From: Lachnospiraceae bacterium UBA7050
GTDB taxonomy: Bacteria; Bacillota; Clostridia; Lachnospirales; Lachnospiraceae
Length of the DNA stretch: 30,756 bases
Direction: 5' to 3'
Assembly (NCBI GenBank): GCA_002493905.1
Contig: DLAJ01000021.1
Span: 28,885-59,640, forward strand
In this document: positions 1 to 7,718 of the stretch, one piece after another
How positions within the stretch are numbered: position 1 is the first letter of the stretch
Layout of the letters: every line of letters begins with the position of its first letter
Notes under the pieces: model-generated
What the model saw: the letters and a program-made list of their open reading frames with translations, nothing else
Databases searched by the model: none
Told to the model about the DNA's origin: nothing
Position numbers and translations under genes: made by a program

Positions 1-1
1 C

Positions 2-802
2 GAGTATACGATCACATTAAACAGTGTGATGGCAGGCGGTGCGGCAGCTCCTGAAGAGGAGGAAGAGGCACCTGTATCTGCAGCAGGCGCGGTTGATCTT
101 GACGGAACTTATCATGCATATATTGGTTTCCAGACACCGAAGTTCTCTTTCCGTAATGCGTTTGATGATGCAACCTACGGCAGGGATGTAGCGGGGGATG
201 TTGACTGGTTCAATCAGGTAACCGGCTGGGACGGCAATGATCCGATCACAATTCCCGGAACGTTTACCGATGCGGAAATTGCAGGAAACGGAACGTATAC
301 CGTATCAGCTGACGGTCTGGAGTTCCCGGACGGTGAATTTGCTGATCAGGAATTCATGAATCTGATCTTCCTTTCCACGGATATTCCGAATACCGGAGAG
401 ATCACGATTTCTGATATAAAGCTGACAATTAACGGTTCCAGCGTAGATCTGGGTGCAGGCCCGATCATAAGCCCGGATTCCGTTGATTATATCAATATGC
501 TTCTTCAGAATATCTGGAATGACGATGTCAAAGAGCTTGGTTATTATGCAGTACCGCCTACGAGCATGAGCATTACCTTTACGGTAAGCGGCTTTAATTA
601 TGACGCAGAAGCGCCGGCAGAGGAGCCGTCGACAGATGCGGCACCGGCGGACGACACCACTCCGGCACCGGCAGAACCGGCATCTTCTGATGATACGAAG
701 GACGGCGGCACAAATGTTGTTCTGATCGTTGTGATCGTTGTAGCGGTTGTTGTGGTAGCAGCGGGCGCAGGCATTGTAGTATCTAAGAAGAAAAAGAAAT
801 AA
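2..802 (+). CDS. Membrane-anchored surface protein, 3' part only
   Basis: The reading frame is open to the left edge of the window, so this is the C-terminal part of a longer protein. The GTG at 26 and ATG at 29 lack a ribosome site and are probably internal codons. The visible part has an acidic linker (Ala/Pro/Glu), a beta-rich domain of about 180 residues, a second Pro/Ala/Asp/Thr linker, one hydrophobic helix made mainly of Val/Ile/Ala, and a terminal run of five lysines. This is the layout of an exported protein held in the membrane by its C-terminus with the body outside; no LPXTG sortase signal is seen. The first visible residues (EYTITLNSV, then an acidic linker) resemble the end of the visible domain (MSITFTVSGF, then an acidic linker), suggesting a tandem domain repeat. 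I do not recognise the domain; a carbohydrate-binding role is possible given the sugar genes downstream, but unproven. Confidence 0.75.
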   Translation, partial: EYTITLNSVMAGGAAAPEEEEEAPVSAAGAVDLDGTYHAYIGFQTPKFSFRNAFDDATYGRDVAGDVDWFNQVTGWDGNDPITIPGTFTDAEIAGNGTYTVSADGLEFPDGEFADQEFMNLIFLSTDIPNTGEITISDIKLTINGSSVDLGAGPIISPDSVDYINMLLQNIWNDDVKELGYYAVPPTSMSITFTVSGFNYDAEAPAEEPSTDAAPADDTTPAPAEPASSDDTKDGGTNVVLIVVIVVAVVVVAAGAGIVVSKKKKK

Positions 803-821
803 TGGGCATGAAAAAGAATTT

Positions 822-853
822 ACAATTCTTATGAATTTAACAATTCTTATGAA
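822..853. repeat. 14-bp direct repeat, period 18
   Basis: The sequence ACAATTCTTATGAA occurs at 822-835 and again at 840-853, between the surface-protein stop codon and its terminator. It is A/T-rich and not part of any gene. It may be a chance duplication or a protein or RNA processing site; no function can be assigned. Confidence 0.6.
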
Positions 854-855
854 AG

Positions 856-885
856 AAGCGGGGCCATAGCGGCTCCGCTTTTTTT
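856..885 (+). terminator. Rho-independent terminator of the surface-protein gene
   Basis: Ten-base-pair stem (856-865 with 871-880, one G-T pair), five-base loop, and a run of T at 879-885. It lies 54 bp after the stop codon and separates this gene from the sugar-uptake operon. Confidence 0.9.
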
Positions 886-887
886 GC

Positions 888-931
888 TGTGCGCCTTAAG
901 GCGCACATTGCGTCTTTAAGGCGCACATTGC
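888..931. repeat. 20-bp palindrome plus repeated half-site
   Basis: TGTGCGCCTTAAGGCGCACA at 888-907 is a perfect palindrome. Its right half extended (TTAAGGCGCACATTGC) occurs at 896-911 and again at 916-931, period 20. The array sits just after a terminator and about 65 bp before the candidate -10 of the sugar operon, so it could be an operator or activator site. It could also be a dispersed intergenic repeat. Confidence 0.6.
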
Positions 932-975
932 AATTCAAAAAAGTACTGTATTTTTTATCAAGTATTGACCGTATC

Positions 976-1000
976 TTAACAAATCCTTTTTCTTTATAAT
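976..1000 (+). promoter_or_regulatory. Probable promoter of the sugar ABC operon
   Basis: A perfect TATAAT lies at 995-1000, followed by an A/T-rich start region. No good -35 sits at 17 bp: TTGACC (965-970) is 24 bp away and TTAACA (976-981) is 13 bp away. A weak -35 is what one expects from a promoter needing an activator, which fits the AraC-type regulator encoded nearby, but that link is inference. Confidence 0.5.
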
Positions 1001-1110
1001 ATTTTTATAAAAGGCGTAGTCTGCGAAAGGCGGCCGTGCAAAAAACGCGTACGGCATATTATGAGACTGCAGAGCCATGCTTTGAAAGTAAATAACGAGG
1101 GAGGTAAAAC

Positions 1111-2574
1111 ATGAAGGAAGCATTATCCCCAAGAGAAAAGACCGCTAATAAACTGTATGTTCCATTGCGGGTGCTTATGGTATTATCTGCGGTTTTATTG
1201 TTCTTTCCTGCCATCAATCCGGCGCTGATGATTACAAGCGCGGGACAGGCGAAAGTCAGCGGAACGGCGTCTCTGTTTACTTGTGCCGTTTCTTACGCGA
1301 ATCTGACGAACGGCTTAAACCGGGCGTTCCGGGTAGGCTGGGTCAGTCAGGGACTGTTTGTGATACTCTATATTGCCTGCATTCTGCTGGTGCTTGGGAT
1401 CGTGGCGGCAGCCGCGGCGGGATGTATGTCTGTCGGAAATCACAGGCTAAAGAATTTGGGAAACCGGATTGCGGTAGCAGGAGGCGCATCCCAGTTAATC
1501 GGCTCGGTTATGATTCTGGTATTCTATTTTCTGATGCATGATTCTGCGGATATGAGCAAGATTGTGATGAAATTTCCGGTTTCAGTATGGATTTACATGA
1601 TCATTGGGGCAGCGGTTCTGATCCTGTCTGTTGCGGTTATGATTCTTGTCCCGAAAGCGGATAAAGGCGAGCGATTTGAGATTGAGTCCAAGTATAAGCT
1701 GTTTTTGATGATCATGCCGTTTTTGGTCCTCTGCTTTGCGTTTTCTTACCTGCCCCTGTTTTCATGGCGGTATGCATTCTTTGATTATACGGCGGGCGGT
1801 GAGCTGAGCTGGGATAGTTTTGTCGGTCTGAAGTGGTTCCGGGTCCTTTTCCGGAATGAGGCGTATACGAAACGTCTGTTAGATGTTATGAAGAATACGC
1901 TTGCCATGAGCGGGCTGGGACTACTGACAAGCTGGCTGCCGATGGCGTTTGCGATCTTTCTTGCCGAGATGAAGAGCACGAAATACCGCCGTTTCGTACA
2001 GACGTTTACAACGATTCCAAACTTTATCAGCTGGGTACTTATTTATGCGATCGCATTCGCGATTTTCAACACGGACGGCTTCATCAATACACTGCTCCAG
2101 AGTTTAGGAGTCAATGCCACGGATAACTATCTGGGTGGAGATTCTCACATGTGGTTAAAGATGCTTGCATGGGGAACGTGGAAAGGCGTCGGCTGGAGTG
2201 CGATCATCTATATTTCCGGTATCGCCGGAATCGACCAGCAGCTCTACGAGGCGGCGACTGTGGACGGCGCGGGGCGCTTCCAGCGGATGTGGCATATTAC
2301 ACTGCCCGGACTGCTTCCGACCTATACGGTTATGTTGATCATGTCGATTGCCGGTATCTTAAGCAATGGTATGGACCAGTACCTTGTATTTACAAATGCA
2401 CAGAATAAGTATTCCTTGGAAGTGCTCGATCTTTATGTATACAACTTAGGTATCGGAAGCGGAGATATTCCGCTCTCCACTGTTGTCGGTATGATGAAAT
2501 CCATTATTGCGGTCGTGCTGCTCTTTGTTGCGAACAAGGTAGCAAAATCTGTCCGCGGCGAAAATATTGTTTAG
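1111..2574 (+). CDS. Sugar ABC transporter permease, LplB-like, with extra N-terminal membrane domain
   Basis: One of two membrane subunits of a carbohydrate importer. The C-terminal 290 residues or so match the LplB/polysaccharide permease type, with the EAA loop that contacts the ATPase visible as YEAATVDGAGRFQRMWHITL. The start ATG follows GGGAGG at a normal distance. At 487 residues it is much longer than the usual 300-320; the additional first 190 residues contain about four predicted transmembrane helices and no motif I recognise. It is followed by a second permease (13 bp gap) and a binding lipoprotein, forming one operon. No ATPase gene is in the window, so a shared MsmX-type ATPase is likely. 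Confidence 0.9.
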   Translation: MKEALSPREKTANKLYVPLRVLMVLSAVLLFFPAINPALMITSAGQAKVSGTASLFTCAVSYANLTNGLNRAFRVGWVSQGLFVILYIACILLVLGIVAAAAAGCMSVGNHRLKNLGNRIAVAGGASQLIGSVMILVFYFLMHDSADMSKIVMKFPVSVWIYMIIGAAVLILSVAVMILVPKADKGERFEIESKYKLFLMIMPFLVLCFAFSYLPLFSWRYAFFDYTAGGELSWDSFVGLKWFRVLFRNEAYTKRLLDVMKNTLAMSGLGLLTSWLPMAFAIFLAEMKSTKYRRFVQTFTTIPNFISWVLIYAIAFAIFNTDGFINTLLQSLGVNATDNYLGGDSHMWLKMLAWGTWKGVGWSAIIYISGIAGIDQQLYEAATVDGAGRFQRMWHITLPGLLPTYTVMLIMSIAGILSNGMDQYLVFTNAQNKYSLEVLDLYVYNLGIGSGDIPLSTVVGMMKSIIAVVLLFVANKVAKSVRGENIV

Positions 2575-2587
2575 GAGGTGGCAGGCT

Positions 2588-3553
2588 ATGGCGATGACAA
2601 AGCAGGAAAAGCTGGATGCGAAAGCAGAAAAAGCGTATGAGAAAAAGCATAAAAGAAAATATAAGCTGACCCCCGGAGACATTATTTTCAATATATTGAA
2701 TTATGGGTTTTTCGGAATATTTACATTAAGCTGTATTTTCCCGTTTTACTATATTTTTATTAACACGATTTCCAGCCGGTCGGCAGTGGCAAGAGGCGAT
2801 GTGCTCTTTTATCCGATCGGGGTAACGCTAAAGAATTATTTGGATATTCTGAAAGTTGACGATGTCTTTCAGGCATTCGGCGTGTCGGTGGCGCGCACGC
2901 TGATCGGTACGGCGTTGATGGTATTGGCGACGGGCTTTATCGGGTATCTGGTGACAAAGGAGGAAATGTGGCACAGAAAGCTGTGGTATCGATTCCTGAT
3001 CATTACAATGTACTTTAACGCCGGTATCATTCCGTGGTATATGAATATGAACATGCTTGGTCTGACTGATCATTTTGTTGCATATATCATCCCCGGCATT
3101 GTGGCACCTTACAATATCATTCTGGTTAAGACTTATATCGAGTCGATTCCGGGAGAATTGGAAGAAAGCGCGTTTATGGACGGAGCCGGATATCTGACGG
3201 TATTCTGGAAAATCGTCTGGCCGCTGTCCCGTCCGATCTTGGCGACAATTGCGATCTTCGGTGCGGTCGGACACTGGAATTCCTTTACGGATTCCCTGAT
3301 CTTAATGCAGAATACGCCGAAGCTGTATACCTTGCAGCATTTGTTATACAATTACTTAAATCAGGCGACGAACATCGGTGCGGCGATGAATTCCGGCGAT
3401 TCGGCAGCAGTGGCTGCAGCGGCGGAAATGTTGAATAACAAAGTCATCAAGTATACAGTGGCGATGACGTCCATCATTCCGATCCTGCTCGTTTATCCGT
3501 TTATGCAGCGCTACTTTGAGAAAGGTATCATGCTTGGGGCAGTGAAGGGCTAA
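2588..3553 (+). CDS. Sugar ABC transporter permease, YtcP/LplC-like
   Basis: Second permease of the importer, 321 residues, with the usual length and six-helix pattern of the family. The EAA-type loop is seen as LEESAFMDGAGYLTVFWKIV. The start chosen is ATG 2588, seven bases after AGGAGGTG, which itself overlaps the stop of the first permease; an in-frame TTG at 2567 has no ribosome site. The N-terminus is highly charged (Lys/Glu-rich), as is common for the cytoplasmic leader of these permeases. It is expected to form a heterodimer with the preceding protein. Confidence 0.93.
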   Translation: MAMTKQEKLDAKAEKAYEKKHKRKYKLTPGDIIFNILNYGFFGIFTLSCIFPFYYIFINTISSRSAVARGDVLFYPIGVTLKNYLDILKVDDVFQAFGVSVARTLIGTALMVLATGFIGYLVTKEEMWHRKLWYRFLIITMYFNAGIIPWYMNMNMLGLTDHFVAYIIPGIVAPYNIILVKTYIESIPGELEESAFMDGAGYLTVFWKIVWPLSRPILATIAIFGAVGHWNSFTDSLILMQNTPKLYTLQHLLYNYLNQATNIGAAMNSGDSAAVAAAAEMLNNKVIKYTVAMTSIIPILLVYPFMQRYFEKGIMLGAVKG

Positions 3554-3578
3554 AAAAGAATTTTTGATATGTTAAAAG

Positions 3579-3604
3579 CGGGCGGCGCCGTTAGGAACTG
3601 CCCG
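3579..3604 (+). other. Intergenic hairpin between permease and binding-protein genes
   Basis: A seven-base-pair G/C-rich stem (3579-3585 with 3598-3604) lies in the 79-bp gap before the binding-protein gene. No T run follows, so it is not a classical terminator. It may protect or process the mRNA to give higher binding-protein levels than permease levels, as known for many sugar ABC operons. Confidence 0.4.
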
Positions 3605-3632
3605 GCAGCAATAAAAAAAAGGAGGATAAAAC

Positions 3633-5315
3633 ATGAAAAAGAAGCTTAAAAAACTGACCGTGCTGATGTTGGCATGTGCAATGCTGATGTCGACGGTATC
3701 AGGCTGCGGAGGGAACGGGAAGGGTAAGCCGATTACGATCACGATCTATTCCCAGCTTGCAAACTTTTCCGGCGAGCAGACCGGATGGTCGGCAAAAATC
3801 TTAAAAGACAAATTTAATGTTATTGTGAATATCGTTCCTGATCAGGACGGTGTATTTGAGACCCGTATGGAGAACGGTAATCTGGGCGATATTGTTGTAT
3901 TCGGCTCCGTTGGCGATGATTATCAGAATGCGGTCAATGCTGGACTGCTGTATGACTGGGAAGCGGACGATCTGCTTCATGAATACGGTCCCTATATTGA
4001 GGAGCATTGCCAGAACGCGCTGGAGAATAACCGCAATATGAACGGCGGAACGATTTATGCGATCGGTAATAACCTTGCGACTTCTACGGAGGATATTGAC
4101 AAGTTCATTTACACATGGGACCTTCGCTGGGATCTGTATAAAGAGCTTGGCTATCCGGAGTTCCATACGTTAGATGATCTCGTAGAGGTCCTTGCAGATA
4201 TGAAGGAGCTTGCTCCGACGGATGACAACGGCAAAGAGACCTATGCGATCGGTCTTTGGCCGGACTGGGACGGAACCATGGTTATGTATGTAAAATCCAT
4301 GGCAAGTGCATTTTATGGTTATGAAGGTGATTTCCAGTTAGGACTTTATAATTATGAGAACGGTGAGTTCTATGGCGCATTGGAAGAGGGCGGCCCGTAT
4401 CTGACCTGCTTAAAATTCTTCAATAACTTAAACCAGAGAGGTTTGATCGATCCGAACTCCATGACGAACACCTATGAGGAAATGAAGCAGAAGCTGCTTG
4501 CAAGCGGTTACTTCATGTCGATATTTGATTACAGCGGAAGCATGATCTATAATGAGGCGCATGTAGAGGATAACAGACAGATGTTCCCGTGCGCACCGCT
4601 TGATGCAAGCCCGATCGTATCCGGCTTAAGTACGCTTGGAAGCAACCGAGTATGGTCGATCGGTGCGAATACGGAATATCCCGAGTTATGTATGGAGATC
4701 ATTAACTGGCTGTTCACGCCGGAAGGAACGATGACTTATAATTATGGTCCGCAGGGGCTTAACTGGGATTATGATGAGGATGGACATCCGTACTTCACGG
4801 AGTTTGGCGAGCAGGCATATTTAGACCGTGAGACCATGATGATCGGGGATTATGAAGGAACCGGTACGTTTAACGACGGTGCGTTTGCATTCAATAATAC
4901 GACATGGACGCTGAGCGCGGATAATCTGGACTCAAACGGTGATAAGTATGATTACCAGACATGGCCCTCTTATCAGATTCCGGCAAAATCGGAGATCGAG
5001 CAGGATTGGAGAGATTATACCGGGGCGACCAATAAGCAGGAATATATGGTAGGCAGAGGCGTTTATTCGGTTGCACCGATTTCCACGTATCAGCAGAACA
5101 AGCTGGAAGGTGAGATGAAGACGACGTGGGAGGCGGTTACCGACGTTATTGTTACCTACTCATGGCGTGCGATCTATGCCAAGGATGACGCGGAATATGA
5201 TCAGATCGTGGCAGAGATGATTGAGCAGGCAAAATTATATGGTTATGATGATTGTCTGCAATTGTCTATTGAACAGTCCGCGATCAGATATGAATGCGAG
5301 CAGCAGCTGAAATAA
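3633..5315 (+). CDS. Extracellular sugar-binding lipoprotein of the ABC importer
   Basis: 560-residue solute-binding protein of the LplA/family-1 type that captures a sugar or oligosaccharide outside the cell. It has a lipoprotein signal: lysine-rich start, hydrophobic core, lipobox V-S-G-C with the lipidated cysteine at residue 25. The start ATG has a strong AGGAGG site. The mature protein begins with an ITITIYSQLANF strand typical of the family, and later has the C-terminal lobe motif INWLFTPEG. It is aromatic-rich (many Trp/Tyr), as expected for sugar stacking. It is clearly related to the second binding protein at 9246-10988 (shared GYEG/GYDE and NYG/GPQGL segments), so the pair are paralogues. 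The ligand cannot be read from sequence. Confidence 0.92.
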   Translation: MKKKLKKLTVLMLACAMLMSTVSGCGGNGKGKPITITIYSQLANFSGEQTGWSAKILKDKFNVIVNIVPDQDGVFETRMENGNLGDIVVFGSVGDDYQNAVNAGLLYDWEADDLLHEYGPYIEEHCQNALENNRNMNGGTIYAIGNNLATSTEDIDKFIYTWDLRWDLYKELGYPEFHTLDDLVEVLADMKELAPTDDNGKETYAIGLWPDWDGTMVMYVKSMASAFYGYEGDFQLGLYNYENGEFYGALEEGGPYLTCLKFFNNLNQRGLIDPNSMTNTYEEMKQKLLASGYFMSIFDYSGSMIYNEAHVEDNRQMFPCAPLDASPIVSGLSTLGSNRVWSIGANTEYPELCMEIINWLFTPEGTMTYNYGPQGLNWDYDEDGHPYFTEFGEQAYLDRETMMIGDYEGTGTFNDGAFAFNNTTWTLSADNLDSNGDKYDYQTWPSYQIPAKSEIEQDWRDYTGATNKQEYMVGRGVYSVAPISTYQQNKLEGEMKTTWEAVTDVIVTYSWRAIYAKDDAEYDQIVAEMIEQAKLYGYDDCLQLSIEQSAIRYECEQQLK

Positions 5316-5382
5316 TCGGTTCGTTGTAAATGCGGGGGCGTTACCACGCGCCCTGCGGATATTTGTTTCAAGATAAAACGGG

Positions 5383-5416
5383 GGGAAGGCTGTTCTGTGG
5401 CGGACAGCCTTTTCCC
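5383..5416 (+). other. Strong hairpin upstream of yesL-like gene
   Basis: An eight-base-pair stem AAGGCTGT (5386-5393) with ACAGCCTT (5404-5411) is extended by GGG/CCC across a short bulge. It lies in the 161-bp gap between the binding-protein gene and the yesL-like gene. It lacks a proper T run, so it may be a weak terminator or an mRNA stability element lowering downstream expression. Confidence 0.5.
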
Positions 5417-5476
5417 GTTACGATAAGCCGGCTTGCGAAGCGTGGCGGCGTTCGTTTTATAACTGGAGGATGATCA

Positions 5477-6133
5477 ATGAGCTTTTTTAGTCCGGAGGGT
5501 GGTCTTTATCGGTTTATCAGCCGATTTTGGGATATTGTGAAATTGAGCGTGCTGTGGATCGTATTCAGCATTCCGATCGTGACGATCGGACCGGCAACGA
5601 TCGCGGTCTTTTCTGTTACGATGAAGATGATCGACGAGGCTGAGGGATATGTGGCGCACCAGTTTGTGAAGGCGTTCAAAGCCAATCTGAGAAATGGAAT
5701 ACCGCTTGGACTGCTGTTTATTGCATGCGTGGAGGTCGTTAATTTTGACTTTCAGATGTTTCAGAGAGATGGCGGCATGATGCCGCTTGTGTTCGGTATT
5801 ATTGCACTCTTTGTTTTTATGATGGGATTTGTCTATGCATTTCCGCTTTCTGCGCGTTATGAGAATACTCTGTTTCGGACGATCAAGAATTCGTCGGATA
5901 TTGCGACACGATATTTCGTGCGGACACTGAGTCTGTTCTTTCTTCTGTTCGTGGAAGTCATGCTGATCTTTTTTAATCTGACGACGATCTTTGTCGGCGC
6001 GCTGATCGGTCCGGGATGTATCTGCCTTACAATTTCGGGTTATGCCGTTCCATTCTTCCGTGAGATTGAGAAGGAGGAAGGCGCTGTCATCCGTAAACAG
6101 ACCGATGCGGAGCAGGAGGATGGAACAAAATAA
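5477..6133 (+). CDS. yesL: YesL-like (DUF624) membrane protein
   Basis: 218-residue integral membrane protein with about five hydrophobic helices and the characteristic start region (FFSPEGGLYRFISRFWDIV) seen in DUF624/YesL proteins. These are commonly encoded beside LplB/YtcP sugar importers and YesM/YesN regulators, but their biochemical role is unknown. The ATG at 5477 follows GGAGG. Its stop codon is 17 bp from the stop of the converging regulator gene and no terminator is seen between them. Confidence 0.85.
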   Translation: MSFFSPEGGLYRFISRFWDIVKLSVLWIVFSIPIVTIGPATIAVFSVTMKMIDEAEGYVAHQFVKAFKANLRNGIPLGLLFIACVEVVNFDFQMFQRDGGMMPLVFGIIALFVFMMGFVYAFPLSARYENTLFRTIKNSSDIATRYFVRTLSLFFLLFVEVMLIFFNLTTIFVGALIGPGCICLTISGYAVPFFREIEKEEGAVIRKQTDAEQEDGTK

Positions 6134-6150
6134 GGGGATTTGCCCTGCCC

Positions 6151-7710
6151 TTACTGCAGCGGTTCTGTATCAGTCTGCTTCCGGAATTCCGCGGGGCTGA
6201 TGCCTACATACTTCTTGAACTTTTTATGGAAGTAGTCCACATTTTTATACCCGACCTGTTCTGCGATTTCATAGACCTTTAAGCGGTTTTCCAAAAGCAG
6301 CTCCTTGGAGCGCTCAATGCGCATATGATCGACATAGGAATTAAAACTTTCGCCGACGGTTTTATTAAAAATCTTTCCAAGATAGGCGCTGTTGTATCCA
6401 AACAACGGCGCGATCGTCTCCAGCTTGATATTCGTTTTGTAATTGTGGTCGATATAATAGAGAATGTCATCGAGCACACTGTCACGCGAGGAATTTCCGA
6501 TCGCGTTCATAATCATTTCAAACTGCTCTGAGAAAAATAAAAGAATTTCATACAAATAATATTTTTTATTGATAAAGTCAAGTGCGGTTGAGTTTGTTGG
6601 AAAAGGAATCGCCATCGTATTGTAGATGTGATTCATTTTTTCTTTTATCTGTAGATAGAGGTCGGACAGAAATAGTCTGACTTCGTTGATATCATTGCGC
6701 ACCTGATACAGATATTCTTCCAGCTGATAGAGTGTCTCTGCCACTTTTTTGCGGTTAAAGGTCTGCAGATAATTAACGAGCAGTCCGCAGAATTCATTCA
6801 GCTTGTCGTTGCAGAGTTCCTGATTGATTGCCTCGACATGGGGAAGTTCCTCATATCCAAGCGTATGCTGTCCCTGAATGCAGAAAAAACGGCGGCCGAG
6901 CAGCGTCACGGCGTCAAGATAGGATTCGTTGATATTGATGAGATCGTGTACCGGACGTCCGTAGGCGATAAACAGGGAATCCAGCGGGGAATCCTTCTGA
7001 GGGGGGGTGTTTTCGTAATGGTCCAAAAAGCTTTGGAAACGCTCCAGGGCAGAAGAACCTTTTAAGAGAATGACGTCCTTATGGTCTTCTTCAAAATGCT
7101 CAAAAAAGTGAGAGCCTTGATTGGTCACTTTTAAGAGCTCGGCAAAGCTGTAGGTGATATCGCCGCGCTCGACACTGAAATTTTCATAAGTCACGATCTG
7201 ATAGACATCGGCATTCAGCGAGAAATCTTCTATGCGGATGTCTCCCGGCGATGCGCTTCCGGTGACGAGATCGTGCAGAAGGACGTTGCGCGCTTTTGTT
7301 TTCAAGCGTTCCAGATCATCGGTCTTATCAGCGTCCAAGGTAAGCAGCTCTTCAATTTTTTCGATTGCGGCAGTAAGCTCGTCCTCGTCGATTGGCTTGG
7401 TCAGATAAAAATTGACGCCGTTTTTAATCGCATCCTGCGCATATTTGAAGTCGGAATACCCGCTTAAAATAATGACCTTTCCTCTAAAATCCTGTGCGCG
7501 CAGAGCATGGACCACATCAAGTCCGCTCAATTTGGGCATTTTAATATCGAGCAGTACCAGATCGGGTTTTAAGCTGAGGATTCCCCGCAGGGCGTCTTCC
7601 CCGTTTCCGGCTTCGCCTACACAGGTAAAATCCATGGCGTTCCAGTCAATGATGCATTTTAGGCCGTTTCGGATGGCAAGCTCATCATCCGCAATGAAAA
7701 AAGTATGCAT
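6151..7710 (-). CDS. AraC-type response regulator (YesN-like)
   Basis: 519-residue two-component regulator expected to turn the sugar genes on. Residues 1-120 form a receiver domain: acidic pair D8/D9, phosphorylated D55, S83 and K105 are all in place. The middle 280 residues are a poorly conserved linker as in YesN. The last 100 residues are an AraC helix-turn-helix pair (ending GYKNVDYFHKKFKKYVGISP). The start ATG follows GAGGTAGG, which overlaps the end of the fucosidase gene, so the two are co-transcribed. The partner sensor kinase (YesM type) is missing from the window. Confidence 0.93.
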   Translation of the reverse strand: MHTFFIADDELAIRNGLKCIIDWNAMDFTCVGEAGNGEDALRGILSLKPDLVLLDIKMPKLSGLDVVHALRAQDFRGKVIILSGYSDFKYAQDAIKNGVNFYLTKPIDEDELTAAIEKIEELLTLDADKTDDLERLKTKARNVLLHDLVTGSASPGDIRIEDFSLNADVYQIVTYENFSVERGDITYSFAELLKVTNQGSHFFEHFEEDHKDVILLKGSSALERFQSFLDHYENTPPQKDSPLDSLFIAYGRPVHDLININESYLDAVTLLGRRFFCIQGQHTLGYEELPHVEAINQELCNDKLNEFCGLLVNYLQTFNRKKVAETLYQLEEYLYQVRNDINEVRLFLSDLYLQIKEKMNHIYNTMAIPFPTNSTALDFINKKYYLYEILLFFSEQFEMIMNAIGNSSRDSVLDDILYYIDHNYKTNIKLETIAPLFGYNSAYLGKIFNKTVGESFNSYVDHMRIERSKELLLENRLKVYEIAEQVGYKNVDYFHKKFKKYVGISPAEFRKQTDTEPLQ

Positions 7711-7718
7711 ATCCTACC

